From the NCBI RefSeq assembly GCF_900176205.1, contig NZ_LT859959.1:992001-1056000 (forward strand): a DNA stretch of 64,000 nt. Direction: 5' to 3'. The position numbers were made by a program, and so were the translations under genes. This DNA comes from Bradyrhizobium sp. ORS 285. Lineage in GTDB: Bacteria > Pseudomonadota > Alphaproteobacteria > Rhizobiales > Xanthobacteraceae. Numbering within the stretch: the first letter of the stretch is position 1; the number at the start of each line of letters is the position of its first letter. The notes beneath the pieces were generated by a model. It was not told the DNA's origin. It saw nothing but the letters and a program-made list of their open reading frames with translations, and searched no databases. Shown one piece after another: positions 8,981 through 17,361 of this stretch.

Positions 8981-9846
8981 CCCCCCTGGACTATGAGTTC
9001 TTGCGTAAGCTCCTGAAGGAGCGGTCCGGTCTCGACCTCTCGGCCGACAAGCAATATCTGGTCGAGAGCCGGCTGCTGCCGCTCGCCCGCCGCGCCAACC
9101 TGCCGGGCATTCCGGAGCTGGTGCAGAAGATGAAGAGCGGCGGTGAGCAGCTCACGACGCAGGTGGTCGAGGCGATGACCACCAACGAGACATTCTTCTT
9201 CCGCGACAAGATTCCGTTCGATCATCTGCGCGAGGGCATCTTGCCGGGGCTGATCCAGGCGCGCGCCAGCCGCAGGTCCCTGCGGATCTGGTCGGCGGCC
9301 TGCTCGACCGGCCAGGAGCCGTATTCGATCGCGATGTGCCTGCGCGAGTTCGGACCCGCGCTGGCCGGATGGCGGATCGAGATCGTCGCCACCGACCTGT
9401 CGCAGGAGGTGCTGGAAAAGTCCAAGGCCGGCCTCTACAGCCAGTTCGAGGTGCAGCGCGGACTGCCGATCCAGTTGCTGGTGAAGTACTTCACCCAGCT
9501 CGGCGAACTCTGGCAGCTCAGCGCCGACATCCGCGGCATGGTGCAGCATCGCCAGCTCAATCTGCTGCACGACTTCTCGCATCTCGGCAAATTCGACGTG
9601 ATCTTCTGCCGTAACGTTCTGATCTATTTCGACCAGGACACCAAGGCGCAGATCTTCGAACGGATGGCCAAGCTGATGGAGCCGGACGGCACCTTGCTGC
9701 TGGGCGCCGCCGAGTCGGTCGTCGGCATCACCGACGCCTTCCGGCCCAATCAGGAGCGGCGTGGGCTGTACCAGATCAACCCCGTGCGCAGTCCGCGCGG
9801 CGGTGCGGCGCTGCTGCCCGGCCTCAAGGTCGTCGCGGCGCGCTGA
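8977..9846 (+). CDS. cheR: Chemotaxis protein methyltransferase CheR
   Basis: CheR is the SAM-dependent O-methyltransferase that methylates receptor glutamates. It starts at GTG 8977, overlapping the cheB stop in GTGA. Features include the N-terminal helical domain ([26 protein letters not shown]), [10 protein letters not shown], the SAM-binding [16 protein letters not shown] motif, and [14 protein letters not shown]. The 289-residue length is standard. It lacks the C-terminal NWETF-type pentapeptide-binding additions. It is the last recognisable che gene; no MCP, CheD or CheX is nearby. Confidence 0.95.
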   Translation: MTPLDYEFLRKLLKERSGLDLSADKQYLVESRLLPLARRANLPGIPELVQKMKSGGEQLTTQVVEAMTTNETFFFRDKIPFDHLREGILPGLIQARASRRSLRIWSAACSTGQEPYSIAMCLREFGPALAGWRIEIVATDLSQEVLEKSKAGLYSQFEVQRGLPIQLLVKYFTQLGELWQLSADIRGMVQHRQLNLLHDFSHLGKFDVIFCRNVLIYFDQDTKAQIFERMAKLMEPDGTLLLGAAESVVGITDAFRPNQERRGLYQINPVRSPRGGAALLPGLKVVAAR

Positions 9847-9941
9847 CGACCAGCCCTGCTCGCAAGCCATTGAACGGCCGGCGCAAACGTGGGCCGTGAC
9901 GCCGCGGATCTCCCGCAAGGCAAAATCTTTTTCCCGCGCCT

Positions 9942-9966
9942 GGAACCTTTTTCCCTCTGGCGCGTC
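9942..9966 (+). promoter_or_regulatory. EcfG-like promoter candidate upstream of kaiC
   Basis: GGAAC (9942-9946), a 16-bp spacer and CGTC (9963-9966) resemble the alphaproteobacterial general-stress sigma factor consensus GGAAC-N16/17-CGTT, with one mismatch in the -10. The predicted start near 9973 leaves about 49 nt before the kaiC ATG. This is a motif match only. Confidence 0.4.
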
Positions 9967-10021
9967 GATTCACGCCTTGGTGTGGCCGAAGCGTGTTCGC
10001 TCGACGGCGGGGGAAAAATTG

Positions 10022-11776
10022 ATGAAAACGAGCGTGCGTCCTCGAATCGTGGCGCGGGATCTCCCTGTCATTGCGAAATCGCCGACCGGGATCGACGGCC
10101 TCGACGAGGTCACCTTCGGCGGCCTGCCGCAGGGGCGACCGACGCTGCTATGCGGTGCCGCCGGCTGCGGCAAGACGCTGTTCGCCATGACGTTTCTCTA
10201 TAACGGCGCGGTCACCTATGACGAGCCGGGCGTGTTCATTGCGTTCGAGGAGCAGCCCGAGGACCTCATCAAGAATGTCGGCTCGCTCAGCTATGACGTC
10301 GAGCGGCTGATCGAGCAGAAGAAGATCGTCGTCGATCACATCCATCTCGACCGCAACGAGATCGAGGAAGCCGGCGACTACGACCTCGACGGCCTGTTCA
10401 TCCGCATCGGCTTCGCGATCGATTCCATCGGCGCCAAGCGCGTCGTCATCGATACGATCGAGACGCTGTTCGGTGGCCTCGACAACCAGGCCGTGCTGCG
10501 CTCCGAGCTGCGCCGGCTGTTCGAATGGCTGAAGAGCAAAGGCGTCACCGCCATCATCACCGGCGAGCGCGGCGACGGCACGCTGACCCGCTACGGCCTT
10601 GAGGAATACGTCGCCGACTGCGTCATCCTGCTCGACAACCGGGTCCACGACCAGCTGTCGACGCGGCGGCTGCGGGTCGTGAAATATCGCGGCACGGCGC
10701 ACGGCACCAACGAATATCCCTTCATCATCGACCAGGAAGGCATCACGGTGATGCCGATCACCTCGTCGGGGCTTTCGCATGATGTCTCGACGGAGAGGGT
10801 CTCGACCGGCATCGCCGATCTCGACGAGATGCTCGAGGGCCATGGCTACTACAAGGGATCGAGCATCCTGATCTCGGGCATGGCCGGCGCCGGCAAGTCG
10901 ACGGTCTCGGCGCACTTTGCCAACTCGATCTGCGCGTCCGGGCAGCGCTGCATCTACTTCGCGCTCGAGGAATCGCCACAGCAGATCGTGCGCAACATGA
11001 AATCGGTCGGGCTCGACCTGCAGCAATGGGTCGATCGCGGCCTGCTGCGGTTCTCGGCCCGCCGTCCCAACCTCTACGGGCTGGAGACTCATCTGGCGGC
11101 GATGCACCGCGAGGTGAAGGAGTTCGATCCCGCTGCCGTCGTGGTCGATCCGATCTCGTCGTTGATGGGGGCCGGGCTTGCGGGCGACGTGCATTCGATG
11201 ACGCTGCGGCTGATCGACTTCCTGAAATCACGCGGGGTCACCGCCTTGTTCACCAATCTCGGCGCCGGCAGCGCGGAGACGGCGACCACGGAGATGCAGA
11301 TCTCCTCGCTCACCGACACCTGGCTGCTGCTCTACAACCGCGAGAGCAATGGCGAGCACAATCGCCAGCTCTATCTGTTGAAGTCGCGCGGCATGGCGCA
11401 CTCCAACCAGGTGCGCGAATTCCTGATGGGCAGCGACGGCATCTCGCTGCGCGAGGTCTATGTCGGTCCGGAAGGGGTGCTCACGGGATCGGCGCGGGTG
11501 GCGCAGGAGGTCAGGGATCGCGCCGAGCGCCTGTTGCGCACGCAGGATATGGAGCGCCGCACGCGCGAGATCGAGCGCCGCCGCCGCGAGATCGCGGCGC
11601 AGATCGAAACGCTGAAAGCGCAGCTTGTGAGTGAGGAGGGGGAAATGGAGCTTCTGAACCTGGAAGGCGCTGCCCGCGAGGATCAGCGCTCGGCCGACCG
11701 GATTGCCCTGGTCCAGAGCCGCTCGTCGAAGCGGGCGGCGAGCTCGCCGTCGAAACCAATGACATCACGCAAATGA
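10022..11776 (+). CDS. kaiC: KaiC-family ATPase/kinase (two-domain)
   Basis: A double-domain RecA-like KaiC of 584 residues. CI carries Walker A GAAGCGKT (about 45-52) and the catalytic pair FEEQ. CII carries GMAGAGKST (about 286-294) and LEES. The autophosphorylation pair aligns at QISSLTDT, giving Ser428-Ser429 where cyanobacterial KaiC has Ser-Thr. The C-terminus (about 500-584) is a long Arg/Glu-rich helix in place of the cyanobacterial A-loop tail. ATG 10022 is chosen because homology begins at [11 protein letters not shown]; the frame stays open upstream to 9761 without family resemblance. The stop overlaps kaiB (ATGA). No kaiA is seen, as in other proteobacterial kaiBC loci. Confidence 0.92.
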   Translation: MKTSVRPRIVARDLPVIAKSPTGIDGLDEVTFGGLPQGRPTLLCGAAGCGKTLFAMTFLYNGAVTYDEPGVFIAFEEQPEDLIKNVGSLSYDVERLIEQKKIVVDHIHLDRNEIEEAGDYDLDGLFIRIGFAIDSIGAKRVVIDTIETLFGGLDNQAVLRSELRRLFEWLKSKGVTAIITGERGDGTLTRYGLEEYVADCVILLDNRVHDQLSTRRLRVVKYRGTAHGTNEYPFIIDQEGITVMPITSSGLSHDVSTERVSTGIADLDEMLEGHGYYKGSSILISGMAGAGKSTVSAHFANSICASGQRCIYFALEESPQQIVRNMKSVGLDLQQWVDRGLLRFSARRPNLYGLETHLAAMHREVKEFDPAAVVVDPISSLMGAGLAGDVHSMTLRLIDFLKSRGVTALFTNLGAGSAETATTEMQISSLTDTWLLLYNRESNGEHNRQLYLLKSRGMAHSNQVREFLMGSDGISLREVYVGPEGVLTGSARVAQEVRDRAERLLRTQDMERRTREIERRRREIAAQIETLKAQLVSEEGEMELLNLEGAAREDQRSADRIALVQSRSSKRAASSPSKPMTSRK

Positions 11777-12069
11777 CGGCCACAGCGATGGAACAGGATG
11801 GCTATAATCTCCGGCTCTATGTCGCGGGCCAGACGCCGAAATCGCTGGCTGCGCTCGCCAATCTCAAGAAGCTGTGCGAGACGCATCTGCCCGGCCGCTA
11901 CACCATCGAGGTGATCGATCTGATGAAGGATCCCGCGCTGGCGCAGCGCGATCAGATCGTCGCCATCCCGACGCTGATCCGGCAGTTGCCGGAGCCGCTC
12001 AAGCGCATCATCGGCGACCTCTCCAACGCGGAGAAGGTTCTGGTCGGTCTGGATATCGCACCGAGCTGA
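11773..12069 (+). CDS. kaiB: KaiB-family protein
   Basis: A 98-residue KaiB with the core pattern [24 protein letters not shown]...[33 protein letters not shown]. In cyanobacteria KaiB switches to a thioredoxin-like fold and binds the KaiC CI ring. Here it is translationally coupled to kaiC by a 4-nt overlap and is followed 11 nt later by the histidine kinase gene, so the three form an operon. The length is typical of KaiB. Confidence 0.93.
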   Translation: MTATAMEQDGYNLRLYVAGQTPKSLAALANLKKLCETHLPGRYTIEVIDLMKDPALAQRDQIVAIPTLIRQLPEPLKRIIGDLSNAEKVLVGLDIAPS

Positions 12070-12080
12070 ACGGAGGTTTC

Positions 12081-13568
12081 GTGGCGGCCAAGGACGCAAT
12101 GCAGGCGGCACGGCCGCGGAACGAGGCGGAAGAGACCGTCGAGGCGATTCATCGCGGCAACGTCGATGCCGTGGTGGTGCAGGGTCCGAGCGGACCGCAG
12201 GTCATCATGCTGCAGGGCGCTGACGCGCCCTATCACGTCCTCGTCGAGCGGATGAGCGATGGTGCACTGACGCTCGATGCCGATGGCAGCCTCGTCTACG
12301 TCAATTCGAGACTTTGCGCGCTGACCGGGCTCGACGCGCAGCAGTTGGTCGGACGCAGCTTTGCCTCGCTGTTTGCAGGCGCGGTGCCGCAGCAGCGCGC
12401 CGGCGATGCGACCAGTGATGCGCAGTTGCGCCGCGCCGACGGCGCCGATCTGCCCGTCTCGGTCTGGATGCGACAGATGGTGATGGGCGGCGTGGTCGCC
12501 ACGCTGGTGACCTTGACCGACATGTCGATTCAGCGCCGGGCCGAGGAGGTCGCCAGCGCCGAGCGTTTCGCGCGATCGATCCTGGAGCAGGCCACCGATG
12601 CCGTCGTCGTGCTGGCGCTCGATGGGCGCATCACGCATGCGAGCTGGGTGGCCGAGCAGCTCGCGCAACGCTCTCCGGTGGGACAATTGTTCTCCGAGGC
12701 GTTTCCGCTCGATGCCTTGAGTGCGAACCAGCAGGGCACCCTGACGCGCTTCTCACGCGAGAGTCTCGATCGGGCGCTGGCCACCAAGCCGTTTCATGGC
12801 GTCGAGGTGCGTCTGCGCGACGAGCGGATGTCGGGGCGGTCGTTCCTGCTGTCGGGCGGTCCGCTGGTCGATGACGCCAAGGAGACGGTCGGTTCGATCG
12901 TCACCTTGACCGACATCACCGAACGCAAGCGTGCCGAGGAGCAGCAGACCGTCCTCGTCGCCGAGCTCAATCACCGCGTCAAGAACATCCTGGCGATCGT
13001 GCAGTCAGTCGCAGGCCAGACGCTGCGGACATCGCCGTCGCTGCCGGCCTTCAACAAGGCATTCTCCGGACGCATCCAGGCGGTCTCGATCGCCCACGAC
13101 ATCCTGACCCAGACGCGCTGGATCGGCATCGGGTTCAACGAGCTGCTCACGACGGTGCTGGCGCCCTATGGCGTCGGCGAGGGCCGCATCAGCATCGAAG
13201 GGCCGCCGGTGCTGCTGGAGGCCCGCTTGGTGCTGCCGCTCTCGATGGTGCTGCACGAGCTCGCGACCAACGCCTCGAAATATGGCGCGCTGTCAGCGCC
13301 GTTCGGCCAGGTCACGATCAGCTGGCAGCTGTGCGACGATCGGCGCCGGCTGGAGCTCGTCTGGCTCGAGCGTGGCGGACCGCCGATCGAAGGCAACGGA
13401 TCGCGCGGCTTCGGCACCACCTTGATCGATCGCGTGGTCCGCTTCGATCTCGACGGCGAAGCGGATCTTGCGTTCGCGCCGGAAGGCATCCGCTGCACGT
13501 TGCGATTTGCGCTGACGGCCGAGACGATGCCCGAGCAGGTGCCCGCCTCTGCGGTGCAGCCGGACTAA
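12081..13568 (+). CDS. PAS-containing HWE-family sensor histidine kinase
   Basis: The start is GTG 12081, four bases after GGAGG; the frame upstream overlaps kaiB and is not protein-like. The 495-residue soluble kinase has two PAS-like regions (about 50-155 and 160-285). The kinase core is of the HWE type: His298 in AELNHRVKNILAIVQS, the N-box HELATNASKYGALS, and the hallmark WLERGGPP. No membrane segment is seen, so it probably senses a cytoplasmic signal, plausibly the state of KaiB/KaiC, whose genes it follows. The convergent receiver at 13675-14055 is a candidate partner. Confidence 0.88.
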   Translation: MAAKDAMQAARPRNEAEETVEAIHRGNVDAVVVQGPSGPQVIMLQGADAPYHVLVERMSDGALTLDADGSLVYVNSRLCALTGLDAQQLVGRSFASLFAGAVPQQRAGDATSDAQLRRADGADLPVSVWMRQMVMGGVVATLVTLTDMSIQRRAEEVASAERFARSILEQATDAVVVLALDGRITHASWVAEQLAQRSPVGQLFSEAFPLDALSANQQGTLTRFSRESLDRALATKPFHGVEVRLRDERMSGRSFLLSGGPLVDDAKETVGSIVTLTDITERKRAEEQQTVLVAELNHRVKNILAIVQSVAGQTLRTSPSLPAFNKAFSGRIQAVSIAHDILTQTRWIGIGFNELLTTVLAPYGVGEGRISIEGPPVLLEARLVLPLSMVLHELATNASKYGALSAPFGQVTISWQLCDDRRRLELVWLERGGPPIEGNGSRGFGTTLIDRVVRFDLDGEADLAFAPEGIRCTLRFALTAETMPEQVPASAVQPD

Positions 13569-13569
13569 A

Positions 13570-13614
13570 GCATGATCCGGAAAAGTGCGCAGCGGTTTTC
13601 CGAATAGATCATGC
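13570..13614. repeat. Imperfect palindrome, dispersed alphaproteobacterial element
   Basis: GCATGAT-CCGGAAAA ... GGTTTTCC-n6-ATCATGC forms an imperfect inverted repeat just after the kinase stop codon. Nearly identical palindromes are scattered between genes in many Rhizobiales genomes (from memory, not searched). Only one copy is seen in this window. Confidence 0.6.
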
Positions 13615-13628
13615 GCAAACAACAACCT

Positions 13629-13667
13629 AAAGCGCGATGATGATTCATCCTGATCTCATCGCGCTTT
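13629..13667. terminator. 12-bp perfect inverted repeat between convergent genes
   Basis: AAAGCGCGATGA (13629-13640) and TCATCGCGCTTT (13656-13667) are exact reverse complements around a 15-nt loop. The hairpin ends in AAA/TTT on both strands and lies between the convergent kinase and response-regulator genes, so it could terminate transcription in both directions. It also resembles a dispersed intergenic repeat of the group. Confidence 0.6.
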
Positions 13668-13674
13668 CGGTCGT

Positions 13675-14055
13675 TCAGCGCCGCAAGAACGTCGTCTCGC
13701 ACATGGCGCGCAGCGCGCGTTCGTCGAACGGCTTGGCGAGCCGCGGCAGGTTGCGGAATTCCGGCGGGAACAGGGTCGCATCATCGTAGCCGGAGGTGAT
13801 GACGATCTTCAGTCCGAGCGCGATCAGTTGCGGCAGGATGGCGAAGATCTGTTCGCCGCGCAGATTGACGTCGAGCAACGCACCATCGAGGTTGCCGCGT
13901 TCGGCTTCGCGCAGCACCTCGGTGACGCGCGACACCGGGCCGATCACCTCGCAGCCAAATCCCTGCAGCACCGTCTCGAGTTCGAGCGCGATCAGCCCCT
14001 CGTCCTCGGCGACCAGGATCCGCAAACCTTCGAGCTGAGCGTTGTCGGTCGTCAT
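13675..14055 (-). CDS. Single-domain response regulator
   Basis: A 126-residue receiver: acidic pocket VAEDEGLIALELE, acceptor Asp62 in GALLDVNLRGE, TSGYD and the conserved LAKPF. There is no output domain. The VAEDEGLIALE type is commonly paired with HWE/HisKA_2 kinases in alphaproteobacteria, and the gene converges on exactly such a kinase. A role as that kinase's phospho-acceptor or phosphate sink is inferred from this context. Confidence 0.88.
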   Translation of the reverse strand: MTTDNAQLEGLRILVAEDEGLIALELETVLQGFGCEVIGPVSRVTEVLREAERGNLDGALLDVNLRGEQIFAILPQLIALGLKIVITSGYDDATLFPPEFRNLPRLAKPFDERALRAMCETTFLRR

Positions 14056-14163
14056 GCCTCACATCCGGTCGCAGCCGCCGCGTCCAGGAGTTCCGTCCCC
14101 TCAGCTCTATCTAACCATCCGACGCGGCGTGTCGAGGCGTTTTCGCTGCTTATTGCTAACGCT

Positions 14164-15339
14164 CTACACGATCGCGTGCGGCAAAAAGCGCGAGCGGTTG
14201 CCGGTGATCGGGGTTGCATCTTCCCGGATCGACATCCCGCACGGCGTATGGGCCACCAGCCAGCTGCCGATCACCGGGAAAGCGCCGCCGAAATCCGGCA
14301 GCGGCGCCAGCGCCTGGCGGATGAAGCCCTCCGCACCGTAAGGCCCGTCCTGGGTCGAAACGGCGACGCCGTCGGACACCAGGCTGACATTGGCGCCTTC
14401 GCGCGAATAGATCGGCTTGCGCACGAAGCTCGGGCCGAGGCTCGCCGCCTTGGGATCATCCTCGAAATAAGCCGGCAGCAGATTTGGATGCCCTTCGTTC
14501 ATCTGCCAGAGCAGCGGCAGGATGCCCTTGTTGGAGAGGATCGCCTTCCACGGCGGTTCGACCCATTGCGTCGGAGCGCGCGAAAGCTTCGCGCCGAAGG
14601 CGTCCTGGAACATCCACTCCCAGGGATAGAGCTTGAAGGCGAGCGCGATGTCATTGCTGTCGAGATCGACGAAGCCGCCGCCTTTGTCGCGCCAGCCGAT
14701 GTCGGCGATGTCAAGCACGGTTGTCGACAAGCCGGCCTGCGCCGCCGTATCGGCGAGATAGGCCAGAGTGGCCGCGTCCTCGGCCTCGCCGGTCATTCCC
14801 GTCAGGTGCAGCCGTCGTCCCTTGCCGAGGGATCGCCAGCGCTCGATCAGGCGCTCGTGGATCGAATTGTACTGGTCGGCGCGGCCGGGGACGATGCGCC
14901 GCTCGATCGCCTGCTCGAGCCAGGTCCATTGAAAGACGGCGGCCTCGAAGATCGAGGTCGGCGTATCCGCATTGTATTCGAGCAGCTTCGCCGGCATGCG
15001 GCTGCCGTCGCGAAAGCCGGGAAAGCTGAGGTCGAGCCGTCCGTAGAGGCTGTCATCTCTCCGCTTCCAGCTGTCGGCCAGCAGCGGCCAGAAGGCCGGC
15101 GGAATTTTCAGCCGCTGCAACAACGCCTCATCGGCCACGACCTTGCCGACGAGTTCGAGGCACATCTGCTCGATCTCGGCGGTCGGCTCCTCGATGCCGA
15201 GCTCGATCTCCGCCATCGTGAACGCGTAGTAGGCGCGCTCGTCCCAATAGCGCTCGCCGTCGAGCTCGTAGAAATCGAAGCCGCATTGTTCGGCCGTCTG
15301 CCGCCAGTCGTCGCGCTCGGGGCAGGGGATGCGCTGCAT
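14164..15339 (-). CDS. Glutathionylspermidine-synthase-family protein (YgiC/YjfC-like)
   Basis: An ATP-grasp C-N ligase-like protein of about 391 residues. The start is placed at ATG 15339 (MQRIPCPERDDW), which matches the N-terminus of the E. coli YgiC/YjfC group; a TTG start at 15360 is possible. Signatures include YWDERAYYAFT, LEYNADTPTSIFEAA, WKAILSNKGILPLLWQM and FVRKPIYSREGANVSL. These proteins resemble the synthetase half of glutathionylspermidine synthase but lack the amidase half, and their real product is not established. It lies downstream of the DUF350 and YgiB-like genes on the same strand, the association seen in enterobacterial ygiBC/yjfCLM regions. Confidence 0.85.
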   Translation of the reverse strand: MQRIPCPERDDWRQTAEQCGFDFYELDGERYWDERAYYAFTMAEIELGIEEPTAEIEQMCLELVGKVVADEALLQRLKIPPAFWPLLADSWKRRDDSLYGRLDLSFPGFRDGSRMPAKLLEYNADTPTSIFEAAVFQWTWLEQAIERRIVPGRADQYNSIHERLIERWRSLGKGRRLHLTGMTGEAEDAATLAYLADTAAQAGLSTTVLDIADIGWRDKGGGFVDLDSNDIALAFKLYPWEWMFQDAFGAKLSRAPTQWVEPPWKAILSNKGILPLLWQMNEGHPNLLPAYFEDDPKAASLGPSFVRKPIYSREGANVSLVSDGVAVSTQDGPYGAEGFIRQALAPLPDFGGAFPVIGSWLVAHTPCGMSIREDATPITGNRSRFLPHAIV

Positions 15340-15554
15340 CTCGGCTAACCCGGGACGCAATCAGGCGTGCCGCGACCTGCGACGAGGTGCGCGGCAACCT
15401 GCATCATCGTCGGCGCCATCCGGCGCGGACGTCTCAACGGATCATGTCCGATCAGTCGGCAGGCGCGTTTTTTATGATTTTGAGTCTGTGTCAAAGATCC
15501 GAATCCAAGAGATATCACAAACGCGGTGATTTCGCGGCGATGGCGCGACCGACA

Positions 15555-15947
15555 TCAGCTGCCGCCACCGAAGCCATGGCCGAACCCGCCGAAGCCGCCA
15601 CGCGAAACGTGAGAGGAGGAGGCCTCGGCAACATGGCTTGAGCCGCTGCCTCGAGAGTCGGAGTCGCCGCTCGAAAATCCCCAGCGGCCGGAGCCGCTGC
15701 CGCCGCCACCGCTGCTGCTCGAACGGCGCGTGCTGCATTCGCTGGTTTGCGGCGGAGCGGCCATCGTCGGCGTCTCCGCCTCTTGCGGACAGCTCTGCTG
15801 GCGCGGCATCAGCGTGTAGGCCGTGCCGCCGACGGCGAGCGTGCCCATCAGCAGCAACGCGACATGGCCGGAGCGCTTCACCGGCGGCGTCGGTGGAGGC
15901 GGAGGAAGCGGCCTTCGCTTGCCGAACTCGGGGCGTTGCTCGGTCAT
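15555..15947 (-). CDS. YgiB-like low-complexity membrane-anchored protein
   Basis: A 130-residue protein: a proline-rich cytoplasmic start, one membrane segment (about residues 27-45, HVALLLMGTLAVGGTAYTL), a short Cys-containing stretch and a Gly/Ser-rich tail ending VSRGGFGGFGHGFGGGS. The tail motif RGGFG and the position beside a YgiC-like gene suggest a divergent YgiB/DUF1190 relative. Sequence similarity is too weak to be sure. It starts 1 nt after the DUF350 stop, so the two are coupled. Function is unknown. Confidence 0.65.
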   Translation of the reverse strand: MTEQRPEFGKRRPLPPPPPTPPVKRSGHVALLLMGTLAVGGTAYTLMPRQQSCPQEAETPTMAAPPQTSECSTRRSSSSGGGGSGSGRWGFSSGDSDSRGSGSSHVAEASSSHVSRGGFGGFGHGFGGGS

Positions 15948-15948
15948 G

Positions 15949-16353
15949 TCAGTAGATCATCGAGGCGGCGTTGAGCGCGCCGGCCGAGAGCGAAGCGAGC
16001 CCGAGCCAGATCGCCGAGGCGAGCTCGCCGGCGACGATGCGGTTGGCAAGATCGGGCACCGGGATGCGCACGAGATAATACACGATCACCTGCACGATCA
16101 GCGCGACCAGCGCCCAGATCAGGCAGTCCAGCACGTTGGCGGAATGGGCGATGGCGCTGACCAGCGGCAGGGTGAAGCCGAGCAGGCTGAGGCCGAGCGC
16201 GACCGCGGCCGAGGGATGATTGTCCCGGATCAGCTGGAACTCGTTGTAGGGCGTCACGCGGGTATAGATGAACAGGTACGCCGTCACCGCGACCAGCGCG
16301 GTGCAGAAATAGACGAGGAAGGCCGGCAGGCCGGCGAGGGATTGCAAGATCAT
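15949..16353 (-). CDS. DUF350 family inner-membrane protein (YjfL-like)
   Basis: A 134-residue, strongly hydrophobic protein with four predicted membrane helices. Its spacing and residues (YTRVTPYNEFQLIRDNHPSAAVALG, then helices around 75-95 and 110-130) fit DUF350/YjfL. Family members occur in pairs of repeats next to glutathionylspermidine-synthase-like genes, as here, and are thought to act at the inner membrane. No transport substrate is known. It is the first gene of the three-gene cassette. Confidence 0.85.
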   Translation of the reverse strand: MILQSLAGLPAFLVYFCTALVAVTAYLFIYTRVTPYNEFQLIRDNHPSAAVALGLSLLGFTLPLVSAIAHSANVLDCLIWALVALIVQVIVYYLVRIPVPDLANRIVAGELASAIWLGLASLSAGALNAASMIY

Positions 16354-16422
16354 GATCAGGCCCGACGCGGGAAGCTCTCTTCTGTCGCGGCGCCAGTCTG
16401 CCGGGTTCGACGTGAAGAAAGT

Positions 16423-17172
16423 CTATCCGCCGGGCTGTTGCTTGGCCTGCGCCAGCATCTGCAGCACGGAATCGCCGGTCTTGCGGGTGTGGGCGCTCAG
16501 CGCCTGCGCGAAGCCCCGGGCGTCGCGGGCGCGCAGCAGCGCCATGAAGGCTTCGTGCTCCCCGAGCGACTCGTCCCAGCGGCTGGCATCGTAATTGGCG
16601 ACCGCGCGGGCGCGGAAGACGCTCGCATGCAAGGTGCTCCACATGTTCAGCAGCACGGCGTTGCCAGCGAGCTTGCTGATCTCTGCGTGGATCTGCTGGT
16701 TGAGCCGGAAGTATGCGCCGCGCTCCGCGGCACGATGCAGCGCGACCAGTTCGGCATGCATGGCGTCAAGACTGGCGATGTCATCAGCCGTGGCGCGCGT
16801 GGCGGCGGCGTGGCCGGCGGCGGCATCCAGCGCAACCATGACGTCGAAAATCTCGGCGATCTCGCGTGCGTCGATCGGCGTCACCACCGGCGTGCGGTGC
16901 GGGCGCAGTTCGATCAGGCCCTCGGCGGCGAGGATCTTGAACGCCTCGCGCAGCGGCGTGCGCGACACGCCGAAGGTCTCGCACAGCATCCGCTCCGGCA
17001 GGGCTGCGCCGGCGGCGAGCTCGCCGTCGATGATCATCTCGCGCACCTTGGCGACGAGCTGATCATGCAGCGACAACCGCGCCAGTGGCCGCGTCGGCTG
17101 GTCGGACGACAGCTTCAGCCGGGCCGGCTTGAAGCGCGTCTTGAGCTTGGGGCGGGATGCCGGGGTCGTCAT
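16423..17172 (-). CDS. GntR-family regulator, FCD subgroup
   Basis: A 249-residue repressor-type protein. The winged helix (about 32-100) has LHDQLVAKVREMIIDGELAAGAALPERMLCETFGVSRTPLREAFKILAAEGLI; the FCD ligand domain (about 110-235) has the metal-binding Asp/His pattern. It is transcribed divergently from the ABC transporter/hydantoinase genes and so is their likely local regulator, probably binding a degradation intermediate. A strong 39-bp dyad lies 24 bp upstream of its start. Confidence 0.88.
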   Translation of the reverse strand: MTTPASRPKLKTRFKPARLKLSSDQPTRPLARLSLHDQLVAKVREMIIDGELAAGAALPERMLCETFGVSRTPLREAFKILAAEGLIELRPHRTPVVTPIDAREIAEIFDVMVALDAAAGHAAATRATADDIASLDAMHAELVALHRAAERGAYFRLNQQIHAEISKLAGNAVLLNMWSTLHASVFRARAVANYDASRWDESLGEHEAFMALLRARDARGFAQALSAHTRKTGDSVLQMLAQAKQQPGG

Positions 17173-17195
17173 GGCGGCTGCGGGGGCTCCTCACA

Positions 17196-17234
17196 TTGCC
17201 TGAATTTCGGGCGAAGCGCCCGCAGATCAGGCAA
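17196..17234. promoter_or_regulatory. 39-bp nested inverted repeat, probable GntR operator or leader hairpin
   Basis: TTGCCTGA (17196-17203) pairs with TCAGGCAA (17227-17234), and inside them GGGCG (17209-17213) pairs with CGCCC (17217-17221) around AAG. The layout is exactly symmetrical, 8-5-5-3-5-5-8. It lies in the GntR/ABC divergent spacer, in the probable leader of the GntR gene. It may be the regulator's operator, an RNA hairpin, or both. Confidence 0.65.
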
Positions 17235-17307
17235 ATCGCTGAAACTTGATAGAGTAAAAAGCTATTGAAATAACGACGTAAAATCAAGATCGCATATCGC
17301 ATCCAAA

Positions 17308-17323
17308 TGGCACGTGGTTTGCT
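17308..17323 (+). promoter_or_regulatory. Sigma-54 (RpoN) promoter
   Basis: TGGCACGTGGTTTGCT matches the consensus TGGCACR-N4-TTGCW at every defined position, with GG at -24 and GC at -12 at the required spacing. The predicted start near 17334 leaves about 28 nt before the binding-protein ATG at 17362. No enhancer site was identified by eye. Confidence 0.8.
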
Positions 17324-17361
17324 GAAGGCAACGAAAGCCCGTTGATCGACCTGCCTCGGAG

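Noticed and set aside
15480..15530. TTGACA-containing AT-rich stretch as a sigma-70 promoter for the ATP-grasp gene
   Set aside because: On the minus strand TTGACA is present but no -10 hexamer at 16-18 bp spacing could be matched, so it was not listed.
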